Positions 35,933 through 47,344 of a stretch of 64,000 nt of DNA are shown piece after piece. The stretch covers positions 62,001 through 126,000 of the forward strand of contig CAKTNP010000004.1 in assembly GCA_934589155.1 (NCBI GenBank). Reading direction: 5' to 3'. This DNA is from an uncultured Oscillospiraceae bacterium. GTDB taxonomy: Bacteria > Bacillota > Clostridia > Oscillospirales > Oscillospiraceae. The notes below the pieces were generated by a model. The model was not told where the DNA came from and did not search any database. It saw nothing but the letters and a program-made list of their open reading frames with translations. Numbering within the stretch: position 1 is the stretch's first letter; each line of letters opens with the position of its first letter. The position numbers were made by a program, and so were the translations under genes.

Positions 35933-35959
35933 ACAGAATAGCGAGGAAGGAGAATTTCC

Positions 35960-37030
35960 ATGATTGAAAAGCTGCGGGCGGTGGAATCCCGCTTTGAGGA
36001 GCTGTGCGCCCGGTCGGAGCAGCCGGATTTTTATAAGGATCCAGCGGCAGCGGCCCGGCTTTTGAAGGAAAAAAACGATTTGGAGCCCATCGTCACGGCC
36101 TACCGGGACTACTGCCGGGCGGAAACCGCCATCCAGGACGCTTTGGACCTGATGGAGGGACAGACGGACCCGGATATGAAGGAGCTGTGTCAGGAGGAAC
36201 TGAGAGCCGCCAAGGCGGATCAGGAGCGGCTTCATGAGGAACTTCGGATCCTGCTTCTGCCCCGGGATCCCAACGATGACAAGAGCGTTATTGTGGAGAT
36301 CCGCGGCGGCGTAGGCGGGGAGGAAAGCGCCCTGTTCGCCCACAGTCTGTTCCGGATGTACTCCATGTACGCCCAGAAACGGGGCTGGACCGTGGAGCTG
36401 CTCAACTACAACGACACGGAGCTGGGCGGCGTCAAGGAGGCCGACTTCATGATCCAGGGCCGTGGGGCCTACTCCCGGCTGAAATTCGAGAGCGGCGTTC
36501 ACCGGGTCCAGCGGGTGCCGGAGACCGAGTCCGGGGGCCGGGTCCATACCTCCACCGCCACCGTGGCGGTGCTGCCGGAGATGGAAGAGGTAGACGTGGA
36601 GATCCGCCCGGAGGACATTGAAATGCAGGTCTACCGTTCCTCCGGCGCCGGCGGCCAGCACATCAATAAGACCTCCTCTGCCGTGCGCCTGATCCACAAG
36701 CCCTCAGGCATCGTGGTGGCCTGCCAGGAGGAGCGGAGCCAGGTCCAGAACCGGGAAAAATGTATGCGGATGCTGGCCTCCAAGCTCTATGAGATCGAGC
36801 GGAACCGGGTGGAATCCGAAGTTTCCGGCCTGCGGAAGAGCCAGGTGGGCAGCGGCATGCGCAACGAGCGGATCCGCACCTATAACTTTCCCCAGGGCCG
36901 GGTCACGGACCACCGGATCGGCCTGACCCTGTATAAGATCGACAGCATTATGGACGGGGATCTGGACGAGCTCCTGGATGCCCTGGCCACCGCCGACCAG
37001 GCGGAAAAGCTGAAGGAAAGCAAAGATTAA
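35960..37030 (+). CDS. prfA: Peptide chain release factor 1
   Basis: A 356-residue RF1 recognising UAA and UAG stop codons. The catalytic GGQ lies in YRSSGAGGQHINKTSSAVRL (about residues 230-234 for the core). VEIRGGVGGEESALFAH and SGVHRVQRVPETE are family signatures, and the C-terminus FPQGRVTDHRIGLTLY is typical. A GGAAGGAG site precedes the ATG. It heads an operon with sua5 and coaE. The methyltransferase gene prmC, often next to prfA, is not here. Confidence 0.97.
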   Translation: MIEKLRAVESRFEELCARSEQPDFYKDPAAAARLLKEKNDLEPIVTAYRDYCRAETAIQDALDLMEGQTDPDMKELCQEELRAAKADQERLHEELRILLLPRDPNDDKSVIVEIRGGVGGEESALFAHSLFRMYSMYAQKRGWTVELLNYNDTELGGVKEADFMIQGRGAYSRLKFESGVHRVQRVPETESGGRVHTSTATVAVLPEMEEVDVEIRPEDIEMQVYRSSGAGGQHINKTSSAVRLIHKPSGIVVACQEERSQVQNREKCMRMLASKLYEIERNRVESEVSGLRKSQVGSGMRNERIRTYNFPQGRVTDHRIGLTLYKIDSIMDGDLDELLDALATADQAEKLKESKD

Positions 37031-37050
37031 AGAATATGGGAGGAATACCC

Positions 37051-38085
37051 ATGGAAACCCTGCTGTTGCCCGGCGACGACCCGAAAACCCCGTCTGTCGC
37101 CGCGGAAATCATCAAAAAAGGGGGTCTGGTGGCCATCCCTACGGAGACGGTCTACGGCCTGGGGGCCAACGCCTTAGACGAGGCCGCCGTGGCCAAGATC
37201 TTTGAGGCCAAGGGCCGCCCCCAGGACAACCCCCTCATCATCCACGTGACAAGCGCGGAGGAAATTGACAAATACTGCCATGACGTGCCGGACAGCGCCT
37301 ATCTTTTGGCGGAGAAATTCTGGCCCGGGCCCCTCACCATGGTCCTGCCCGTCCGGGACATTGTGCCGAGACGCACTACCGGCGGCCTGGACACCGTGGC
37401 CGTCCGTTGCCCGGAGACCCCCGTCACCCGGGAGATCATCCGTCTGTCCGGGGTGCCCATTGCGGCCCCCTCCGCCAATATTTCCGGTAAGCCCTCCACC
37501 ACCACCGCCCAGCACGTGCTCCACGACCACAACGGCCGCATCGAGGCCATCGTGGACGGGGGGCCCTGCTCCGTGGGGGTGGAGTCCACCATCGTGGACC
37601 TGACGGAGGACCGGCCCCGGCTCCTGCGCCCCGGCGGCATTACCCCGGAGCAGCTGAAGGCGGCCCTGGGGGACCTGGTGGTGGACAGCGCCGTCACCCG
37701 GCAGATTGCCAATGACGCCGTGGTCCGGGCCCCGGGCATGAAGTACCGGCACTACGCCCCCCAATCCCCGGTGACCATCATCTCCGGCAGCCGGGAGGCC
37801 GCCGCCCGGTACATCCATCATCACTTTAGCCCCGGGGATCGGGTTCTCTGCTTTGAGGAGGAGCTGCCCCTGTACGCCGATTGCGCCCCCCTGGCCTATG
37901 GCCGGGAGGCGGACCCCCGGACCCTGTCGGCGGGACTCTTTGCCGCCCTCCGGGAGCTGGACGATCCTAAGATCGGCCGCATTTTCGCCCGCTGCCCTGT
38001 AGGCGGCGGCGTGGCTTTCGCCGTCCAGAACCGGCTGGGGAAGGCTGCGGCCTTCCATATCGTAGACGGAGATTCGGAGCTATGA
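37051..38085 (+). CDS. Threonylcarbamoyl-AMP synthase (Sua5/YwlC)
   Basis: A 344-residue Sua5 that makes threonylcarbamoyl-AMP for the universal t6A37 tRNA modification. The YrdC domain has KKGGLVAIPTETVYGLGANA, KGRPQDNPLIIHV and SGKPSTTTA-type nucleotide sites; a linker and the extra Sua5 domain (RHYAPQSPVTIISG) follow from about residue 225. The start METLLLPGDD is chosen because GGGAGGA lies 8 bp before it, while the upstream in-frame ATG overlaps that site. The stop overlaps the coaE start by 4 nt. Confidence 0.95.
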   Translation: METLLLPGDDPKTPSVAAEIIKKGGLVAIPTETVYGLGANALDEAAVAKIFEAKGRPQDNPLIIHVTSAEEIDKYCHDVPDSAYLLAEKFWPGPLTMVLPVRDIVPRRTTGGLDTVAVRCPETPVTREIIRLSGVPIAAPSANISGKPSTTTAQHVLHDHNGRIEAIVDGGPCSVGVESTIVDLTEDRPRLLRPGGITPEQLKAALGDLVVDSAVTRQIANDAVVRAPGMKYRHYAPQSPVTIISGSREAAARYIHHHFSPGDRVLCFEEELPLYADCAPLAYGREADPRTLSAGLFAALRELDDPKIGRIFARCPVGGGVAFAVQNRLGKAAAFHIVDGDSEL

Positions 38086-40064
38086 TCCTGCTTGGCATCA
38101 CCGGCGGCACCGGCTGCGGGAAAACCACGGCCCTGGAGGCCATCCGGGACCTGGGGGGCCTGACCCTGGACTGCGATGAAATTTACCATGACCTTCTGAA
38201 ACACGACCCTAAGCTGCTGGCCTCCATCGAGGACCGATTTCCCGGCACCGTCCGGGAGGGGGTCCTGGACCGGAAGGCCCTGGGGGCCCGGGTCTTCGGG
38301 GACCCTGCTGCCCTTCGGGATCTGAACGGCCTGACCCACCCAGCCGTCCGGCGGAGAATTCAGGAGATCCTGGAAAAAGAACAACCGGACCTGGCCGCCA
38401 TCGACGCCATCGGCCTGTTTGAAAGCGGCCTGGCGGACCTCTGCACCGCCACCGTAGCCGTCACCGCTCCGGAAGACCGCCGGGCGGAGCGCCTTGTGGC
38501 CCGGGAGGGCATCTCTCTGGATTACGCCAGGCTCCGGATCCGGGCCCAGGCCCCGAACGAGGCCTTTGCACAAAAATGCGATCACACCCTGGAAAATACG
38601 GGAACCAGGGATGAATTCTACGAAAAGTCCCGTTCCCTCTTCCAAAAAATCATAGAAACAGAAAAGGAGAAAATCACCATGAACGAAAACGAACTGCGGG
38701 AAAAGCTGATGTTCCAGTCCAAGAACGGCTATGAGACCCTGACGGCGGAGCAGCGGGAGGAAATGGAGAACTACGCCCGGTCCTACGCCGCCTTTATGGA
38801 TGCCGCCAAGACCGAGCGGGAGGCCGTGACCTTCGCTGTGGCCGAGGCGGAGCGCCACGGCTTCCGGCCCCTGACCCCCGGCATGGAGCTGAAGCCCGGC
38901 GACCGGGTCTACCGGAACAACCGGGGCAAGAGCATGATGCTGGCCGTGGTGGGCCGCAGGAGCCTGAACGAGGGCGCCAATTTCTGCGCCGCCCACATCG
39001 ACTCTCCCCGCCTGGATATCAAGCCCAACCCCATGTATGAGGACAGCGAGATCGCCTATCTCAAGACCCATTACTACGGCGGTATTAAGAAATATCAGTG
39101 GGTCACCATCCCCATGGCCCTTCACGGTGTGGTGTGCCTGAAAAACGGCGAGACCGTCACCGTCACCATCGGCGAGAGCGACACGGATCCCGTGCTCTAC
39201 GTCTCCGACCTGCTGATCCACCTGTCTGCGGACCAGATGAAAAAGACCCTGGCCGAGGGCCTGGCCGGTGAGCAGATGAATCTGATCCTGGGCACCGAGC
39301 CCTGCCTGGGAGAGGGCGCCGACCGGGTGAAGCTGGCAGTTCTGAAGATTCTCAATGAGAAGTACGGCATGGTGGAGGAGGACTTCCTGTCTGCCGAGCT
39401 CACCGCCGTTCCCGCCGGCAAGTGCCGGGAGGTGGGCCTGGACCGGAGCCTGCTGGGCGCCTACGGTCATGACGACCGGGTCTGCGCCTACGCCTCTCTC
39501 CATCCCCTCCTGACCCTGGAGACCCCGGATAAGACCGCCGTGTGCCTGCTGGCGGACAAGGAAGAGATCGGCTCCGTGGGCATTTCCGGTATGCAGAGCC
39601 ACTGCTTCGAGACCTTTATGGAGGACCTGTGCCGCAGCGAAGGGGCGGACCTCATGCGCTGCTTCGAGAATTCCTTCTGCCTGTCCTCCGACGTGACCAA
39701 CGCCTTTGATCCCAACTTCGCCGAGACCTGCGACCGGCAGAACAACTCCCGGCTGAACTACGGCATTTCCATCTGCAAGTACACCGGCTCCCGGGGCAAG
39801 AGCGGCGCTTCCGACGCTTCCGCCGAGGCCATGGGCTATGTCCGCAGCCTCTTTGCCCGTCACGGTGTGAAGTGGCAGACGGCCACCCTGGGCAAGGTGG
39901 ACCAGGGCGGCGGCGGTACCGTGGCGGCTTATATGGCCAACCGGAACATTGTCACCGTGGACGCCGGCGTGCCGGTGCTGTCCATGCACGCCCCCATGGA
40001 GCTGGTGTCCAAGTATGACTGCTACATGACTATGAAGGGCATGCTGGCGGTCTACATGGGCTAA
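38082..40064 (+). CDS. coaE: Fused dephospho-CoA kinase and M18 aminopeptidase
   Basis: A 660-residue single frame with two complete enzymes. Residues 1-199 are CoaE (last step of CoA synthesis): P-loop GITGGTGCGKTT, LDCDEIYHDLL, LTHPAVRRRI. Residues 200-660 form an M18 metallo-aminopeptidase: AHIDSPRLDIK, KEEIGS, GHDDRVCAY and SMHAPMELVSKYD carry the metal ligands. The second half starts at a Met (38679) with a perfectly placed AAAAGGAGAAAATCACC site, so the peptidase may be made both as a fusion and alone. No stop separates them. The junction sequence ETEKEKIT is short and charged. CoaE length is normal, so the simplest history is loss of its stop codon. Confidence 0.9.
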   Translation: MILLGITGGTGCGKTTALEAIRDLGGLTLDCDEIYHDLLKHDPKLLASIEDRFPGTVREGVLDRKALGARVFGDPAALRDLNGLTHPAVRRRIQEILEKEQPDLAAIDAIGLFESGLADLCTATVAVTAPEDRRAERLVAREGISLDYARLRIRAQAPNEAFAQKCDHTLENTGTRDEFYEKSRSLFQKIIETEKEKITMNENELREKLMFQSKNGYETLTAEQREEMENYARSYAAFMDAAKTEREAVTFAVAEAERHGFRPLTPGMELKPGDRVYRNNRGKSMMLAVVGRRSLNEGANFCAAHIDSPRLDIKPNPMYEDSEIAYLKTHYYGGIKKYQWVTIPMALHGVVCLKNGETVTVTIGESDTDPVLYVSDLLIHLSADQMKKTLAEGLAGEQMNLILGTEPCLGEGADRVKLAVLKILNEKYGMVEEDFLSAELTAVPAGKCREVGLDRSLLGAYGHDDRVCAYASLHPLLTLETPDKTAVCLLADKEEIGSVGISGMQSHCFETFMEDLCRSEGADLMRCFENSFCLSSDVTNAFDPNFAETCDRQNNSRLNYGISICKYTGSRGKSGASDASAEAMGYVRSLFARHGVKWQTATLGKVDQGGGGTVAAYMANRNIVTVDAGVPVLSMHAPMELVSKYDCYMTMKGMLAVYMG

Positions 40065-40086
40065 AGATCAGAATTTTGTCCGGGAA

Positions 40087-40107
40087 GGGCCGATGCTCCA
40101 TCGGCCC
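40087..40107. repeat. 21-nt hairpin, copy A
   Basis: GGGCCGATG-CTC-CATCGGCCC, a perfect 9-bp stem. It recurs almost unchanged at 40420-40440, so two copies bracket the intergenic repeat block. Confidence 0.75.
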
Positions 40108-40196
40108 CTACGGGTGCGAAGGTCCCAGGTATGCAGTCAAAGAATAAAGGTATTTTCAACAGAGCCGTGGTACTCCTGTTTTCAAACAGCCTTTGT

Positions 40197-40286
40197 TGCT
40201 GCCTCCGAAATTTTCGGCGGAGGGGCGATTCTGTTTACGAAATCGCCCAAGAGCTGAGCCGGATAGTCTCTCCGGGCTTCGGAGGG
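40197..40286. repeat. Dispersed 90-bp intergenic repeat, copy 2
   Basis: The second copy of the block at 10004-10093 (about 91% identical by eye). It lies within a 430-bp gap between the peptidase and nadE, and is followed by a GC-rich stretch with further short inverted repeats, such as GGCAGGGC-type and CTTTCTGC/GCAGAAAG arms. Confidence 0.8.
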
Positions 40287-40419
40287 TGGGGGTACAGGGG
40301 GCGGGGCGGCTTTGTGAAAAGCCCTGCCCCCTGGCGTGTCTTTGGTGACTTTCTGCACGAGCAGAAAGCCACCCGCCGGAGGCACACTCCTCTAGCAGAA
40401 GTCTAAAGTTCCGCAAAAT

Positions 40420-40440
40420 GGGTCGATGCTCCATCGGCCC
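40420..40440. repeat. 21-nt hairpin, copy B
   Basis: GGGTCGATG-CTC-CATCGGCCC, differing from copy A by one base that still pairs (G-T). Confidence 0.7.
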
Positions 40441-40493
40441 TGCGATACAGAACCGCGATTTTCCCCAATTCTTCCCGAAAAGAGGACCAACAC

Positions 40494-42407
40494 ATGATTC
40501 ATGGATTTGTCAAAACCGCCGTGGCCAGCCTGCCCCTGCGGGTGGCCGATTGCGACTACAACGCCGCCGTCTGCGAAACCGCCATCGCCCGGGCGGCGGA
40601 GGCCGGGGTCCGGCTCCTGGTGCTGCCGGAGCTGGGCCTCACGGGCTATACCTGCGGGGACCTGTTCGCCCAGGAGACCCTACGGGCCGGCGCCCTGGAG
40701 GCTCTGGACCGGGTGAAGCGGGCCACCGCCGGCAAAAAGGTCCTGACCTTCGTGGGCGTCCCCTTCCACTATAACGGCAAGCTCTACAACACCGCCGCCG
40801 CCCTGTACAACGGCCATATCCTGGGCCTGGTGCCCAAGACCAACCTGCCCAACTACGGGGAGTTTTATGAGGTCCGCCACTTCACTCCGGCTCCGGACCG
40901 GCTGTTCTATGTGGACGTCTGCGGGGAAAAGAACGTGCCCTTCGGCCGGAATTTGATTTTCCGGGACGAAATGCTCCCCGCCTTCTCCGTAGGCTGCGAG
41001 ATTTGCGAGGACCTCTGGTCCCCGGTGTCTCCCTCTACGGCCCTGGCCCTGGCGGGGGCCAACATTATCGTGAACCCCTCCGCTTCCACCGCCGCCGCCG
41101 GAAAGGGCAATGTGCGCCGGGCCCTGCTCACCGCCCATTCCACCCGGCTTATCTGCGCCTATGCCTACGCCAACGCCTGCGCCCAGGAATCCACCACGGA
41201 CCTGGTGTTCTCCGGCCACTGCATGATCGCCGAGCGGGGCCGGATCCTGGCGGAGACCGAGAGCCTGGAGCCCGACGGCGTGGTCTCCGAGATCGACGTG
41301 GAGCGGATCGTCACCGAGCGGACCCAGCATAACACCTTTGTCCAGATGCCCGGGGACTATCTCATGGTCCCCTTCTCCATGGAGCCGGAGGAGACCAAGC
41401 TCACCCGGCACTATCCCGCCTTCCCCTTCATCCCCTCGGATCCGGAGGCCAGGGTGAGGCGCTGCCGGGAGGTGCTGACCCTCCAGGCGGCGGGCCTCAA
41501 AAAGCGGCTGGAGCACTCCCATGCCAGGACTGCCGTGGTGGGCCTGTCCGGGGGCTTGGATTCCACGCTGGCCCTTCTCGTTATGGTGAAGGCCGCCGAC
41601 AGCCTGGGCTGGCCCCGGGAGAGGCTTACCGCCGTCACCATGCCCTGCTACGGCACCACCGGCCGGACCCGGGGCAACGCCGAGAAAATGGCCCGGGAAC
41701 TGGGCGTCACCTTCTATGAGATTCCCATCGGCGAGGCCGTGGCCGTCCACTTTAAGGACATCGGCCTGCCGGAGGATGACCGGTCCGTGACCTATGAAAA
41801 CGGTCAGGCCCGGGAGCGGACCCAGGTTCTCATGGATCTGGCCAACAAGCTGGGGGGCTTCGTCGTCGGCACCGGCGACCTCAGCGAGCTGGCCCTGGGA
41901 TGGGCCACCTACAACGGCGACCATATGAGCATGTACGCCGTCAACGCCGGGGTCCCCAAGACCCTGATCCGTCACGTAGTGGCCCAGGCCGCGGCGGACA
42001 CGGACAATGCCACCCTGGCTGCCACTCTCCGGGACATTCTGGATACCCCTGTGTCTCCGGAGCTGCTGCCGCCTTCCGAGGGGGAGATCGCCCAGAAAAC
42101 CGAGGACCTGGTGGGGCCCTATGAGCTTCACGACTTCTTCCTGTACTACACCGTCCGCTGCGCCTTCCGCCCCGCCAAGATCTGGCGTATGGCACTGGAC
42201 GTGTTCGACGGCAAGTACGACCGGGAGACTCTTCTCAAGTGGCTGAAAAATTTCTACCGCCGGTTCTTCGCCCAGCAGTTCAAGCGGAGCTGCCTGCCCG
42301 ACGGGCCCAAGATCGGCTCCGTGGCCCTTTCCCCCCGGGGGGATTGGCGGATGCCCTCCGATGCTTGGGCAACTCTGTGGCTGAAAGAGGCCGAGAGCCT
42401 GTCCTGA
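40494..42407 (+). CDS. nadE: Glutamine-dependent NAD+ synthetase
   Basis: A 637-residue two-domain enzyme making NAD from deamido-NAD with ammonia from glutamine. The N-terminal nitrilase-like glutaminase has the Glu-Lys-Cys triad in LPELGLTGY, VPKTNLPNYGEF and VGCEICEDLW. The C-terminal synthetase has the PP-loop VGLSGGLDSTLAL (about residues 347-359) and GTGDLSELALGW. The length fits the long glutamine-dependent form. The ATG follows AAAAGAGGA. It is transcribed after the intergenic repeat block, whose promoter content is unclear. Confidence 0.96.
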   Translation: MIHGFVKTAVASLPLRVADCDYNAAVCETAIARAAEAGVRLLVLPELGLTGYTCGDLFAQETLRAGALEALDRVKRATAGKKVLTFVGVPFHYNGKLYNTAAALYNGHILGLVPKTNLPNYGEFYEVRHFTPAPDRLFYVDVCGEKNVPFGRNLIFRDEMLPAFSVGCEICEDLWSPVSPSTALALAGANIIVNPSASTAAAGKGNVRRALLTAHSTRLICAYAYANACAQESTTDLVFSGHCMIAERGRILAETESLEPDGVVSEIDVERIVTERTQHNTFVQMPGDYLMVPFSMEPEETKLTRHYPAFPFIPSDPEARVRRCREVLTLQAAGLKKRLEHSHARTAVVGLSGGLDSTLALLVMVKAADSLGWPRERLTAVTMPCYGTTGRTRGNAEKMARELGVTFYEIPIGEAVAVHFKDIGLPEDDRSVTYENGQARERTQVLMDLANKLGGFVVGTGDLSELALGWATYNGDHMSMYAVNAGVPKTLIRHVVAQAAADTDNATLAATLRDILDTPVSPELLPPSEGEIAQKTEDLVGPYELHDFFLYYTVRCAFRPAKIWRMALDVFDGKYDRETLLKWLKNFYRRFFAQQFKRSCLPDGPKIGSVALSPRGDWRMPSDAWATLWLKEAESLS

Positions 42408-42419
42408 CCGCAAAAACTA

Positions 42420-42454
42420 CCCTGGATCCGGCGGTCTTTTTACCGGATCCAGGG
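42420..42454 (+). terminator. Terminator of nadE
   Basis: A CCCTGGATCCGG / CCGGATCCAGGG stem and ATTTTTC tail, 12 bp after the stop. Confidence 0.75.
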
Positions 42455-42494
42455 GAATTTTTCACCTTTGTGAAAGAAAAGATTGTCGAATGAA

Positions 42495-42551
42495 GGAGAA
42501 TTTTTCGGAGTTGTACCGAACCAAAATTCTCCGGTTTTCCCTATTTTTCGC
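42495..42551 (+). promoter_or_regulatory. Hairpin in the MATE leader (candidate attenuator)
   Basis: GGAGAATTTT and AAAATTCTCC enclose an inner CGGAGTTGTACCG stem and are followed by T-runs, 30-90 bp upstream of the MATE start. It could be a terminator or a leader control element. Confidence 0.4.
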
Positions 42552-42584
42552 GGGCTTCGAGTCCAGCGGCAAGGAGCGCACACC

Positions 42585-43976
42585 ATGAAGCAAACCACCG
42601 CCCGGCATCCCCGGGATCTGGATCTGACAAAAGGCGGCATTACTCGAGGGCTTCTGATCTTTGCCCTGCCCATGATCGCCGGAAATCTCCTGCAGCAGCT
42701 TTATAACATCGCCGATACCCTGATCGTGGGCCAGGCTCTGGGCAAAAATGCCCTGGCCGCCGTGGGCTCGGCCTATACCCTCATGACCTTTTTGACCTCC
42801 ATTTTCCTGGGGCTGTCTATGGGCGCCGGTGCGCTGGTGTCCATTTATCTGGGCCGGGGAGACGAGAGCTCTCTGCGAAAGACCATCACCCATGCCTTTG
42901 TGCTGATTTTCACAGTTACCGCTCTGATAAACCTGGCGGTTTACCTGGCTTTTGACTGGATCCTGAACTTTTTACAGATCCCGGCGGAGCTGACGGGGGC
43001 CATGGGGGACTATCTGCGCATCATTTTTGCGGGGCTTTTCGCCACGTTTCTCTACAACTTTTTCGCCTGCGTCCTCCGGGCCGTGGGCAATTCCGTGGCG
43101 CCCCTGTGGTTCCTTGGGGCCTCGGCCCTCCTCAACGTGGGCCTGGATTTATGGTTTGTTTTGGGCCTCTCCTGGGGGGTTGCCGGCGCCGCCTGGGCCA
43201 CCGTCATTGCCCAGTATATTTCGGGCATCGGCCTGACGCTTTATACCCTGATCCGCTGCCCGGAGCTGCGCCCAAAATCGTCGGAATGGGTCTTTGACCG
43301 GAGAATTTTGGGAGAAATTCTGGACCTGTCCCTTTTGACCTGCGCCCAGCAGTCCACAATGAACTTCGGGATTCTCCTGGTCCAGCGTTTGGTCGACAGC
43401 TTCGGTCCCGTGATTATGGCGGCTTTTGCCGCTGCGGTAAAAATCGACACCTTTGCCTATCTTCCGGTCCAGGATTTCGGTAATGCCTTCTCCACCTTTG
43501 TGGCCCAGAACTATGGGGCAGGGAAGGGCGACAGGATCCGACAGGGCTTCCGTCAGGCGGGACTTTTGTCCGGCGGATTTTCCCTTCTGATCTCACTTTT
43601 GGTTTTCGTCTTTGCCCGACCGCTTATGAGCATTTTCGTCCAGGCAGGGGAAACGGCAGTTCTTGACGCTGGAGTTCGATATTTGCGGGTAGAAGGGACG
43701 TTTTACCTGGGAATCGGCCTGCTTTTCTTGCTGTATGGCTTCTATCGGGCCGTGAAAAGGCCGAGTATGAGCCTGGTCCTCACCGTGATCTCCCTGGGGA
43801 CCCGGGTGGGCCTGGCCTACGCCTTAGCCGGGACCCTGGGAGAACTGGGCATCTGGATCTCCATTCCCATCGGTTGGTTCTTAGCGGATCTTGTGGGATT
43901 TCTCTATTATTTTCTCCGAAAATCCAGCCTTTTACCCGAAGCTTCGAAAGGCGTTTATCAAATCTATGTGGAATAA
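42585..43976 (+). CDS. MATE-family multidrug/organic-compound exporter
   Basis: A 463-residue polytopic transporter of the MATE family (DinF/NorM-like) using Na+ or H+ to export drugs or metabolites. About twelve hydrophobic segments are visible, arranged as two six-helix halves. Family signatures: ALPMIAGNLLQQLYNIADTLIVGQ is here split by position (residues 26-49), MGAGALVSIYLGRG, and VAQNYGAGKGDRIRQG in the second half. The start MKQTTARHPRD follows AAGGAG by 9 bp; an upstream TTG frame runs through a leader hairpin and is rejected. The substrate is unknown. A second MATE begins at the window end. Confidence 0.9.
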   Translation: MKQTTARHPRDLDLTKGGITRGLLIFALPMIAGNLLQQLYNIADTLIVGQALGKNALAAVGSAYTLMTFLTSIFLGLSMGAGALVSIYLGRGDESSLRKTITHAFVLIFTVTALINLAVYLAFDWILNFLQIPAELTGAMGDYLRIIFAGLFATFLYNFFACVLRAVGNSVAPLWFLGASALLNVGLDLWFVLGLSWGVAGAAWATVIAQYISGIGLTLYTLIRCPELRPKSSEWVFDRRILGEILDLSLLTCAQQSTMNFGILLVQRLVDSFGPVIMAAFAAAVKIDTFAYLPVQDFGNAFSTFVAQNYGAGKGDRIRQGFRQAGLLSGGFSLLISLLVFVFARPLMSIFVQAGETAVLDAGVRYLRVEGTFYLGIGLLFLLYGFYRAVKRPSMSLVLTVISLGTRVGLAYALAGTLGELGIWISIPIGWFLADLVGFLYYFLRKSSLLPEASKGVYQIYVE

Positions 43977-44002
43977 GAGCCTGATAGGTTCCTGATGTAC
44001 AT

Positions 44003-44019
44003 TGTTCTTTTTTTGAACA
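44003..44019. promoter_or_regulatory. Palindrome upstream of the beta-galactosidase gene
   Basis: TGTTC-TTTTTTT-GAACA, 55 bp before the start. The adjacent TTGAAC and TAATCT elements 17 nt apart may be the promoter, in which case the palindrome could be an operator. Low certainty. Confidence 0.35.
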
Positions 44020-44061
44020 TGGAAAAGATGATAGATAATCTTCAACTGAATGACAGCCTGA

Positions 44062-46923
<2,862 letters not shown>

Positions 46924-47130
46924 ACTGCGTGGATGGAGCATTCTAGGCATGAGGGTGTTTTCACCTGAAATGGTGCATGAGTACAATAACCGCCCAAATA
47001 AACTCTGCCATCACATCAATTTAAGTGGAGATTTCCAATAATAGACTTTGATTCTCCTTTTACGCAATTTTTGTCTCGCTGTTCGGATTTGATTATTCTA
47101 AATACAGGCTTACCGCCTGAAAAAGGGAAA

Positions 47131-47162
47131 ACGGTGCAACCCCGATTGTGGGGTTGCACCGT
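47131..47162 (-). terminator. Strong hairpin, terminator on the minus strand
   Basis: An ACGGTGCAACCCC / GGGGTTGCACCGT perfect stem, followed on the minus strand by TTTTCCCTTTTT. It is placed to end the minus-strand redox operon. Confidence 0.7.
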
Positions 47163-47230
47163 ATCCCTGCCAAAAAACATCCTTATGGGGCTTTGGCCGA
47201 AGCCACAGCGTTCTCTCTTTTTCGAAAAAA

Positions 47231-47284
47231 TCGACAGAAACAGCACAAAGAACCACTTTTTCAAGTGCGCTTTGTGTGGGTGGA
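47231..47284. repeat. Degenerate copy of a tRNA-proximal terminator/att end
   Basis: CAGAAACAG, AACCACTTTTTCAAGTG and CTTTGTGTGGGTGGAC run parallel to 54751-54800 (CAGAAAAAAG-type, CACCACTTTTTCAAGTGG, CTTTGTATGGTGGAC), ending with the CCA-GGAC acceptor end of a tRNA. It looks like the scar of an older integration. Confidence 0.5.
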
Positions 47285-47344
47285 CACATTGGCTCCTCAC
47301 TTGTCAGGAAAGGTATCACTGCCGCTCCGCCAGGAGAGTATCAC

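Larger units (their letters stand above)
46924..47344. other. Gene-free accessory spacer
   Basis: About 420 bp without a supported gene between beta-galactosidase and the redox genes. It contains a strong hairpin (47131-47162) and a degenerate copy of the tRNA-proximal end of the nearby integrative element (47231-47284). The first 200 bp hold nothing I recognise. Confidence 0.6.

Noticed and set aside
37896..39989. 697-residue minus-strand frame
   Set aside because: Antisense of the coaE-aminopeptidase gene; no independent signals.
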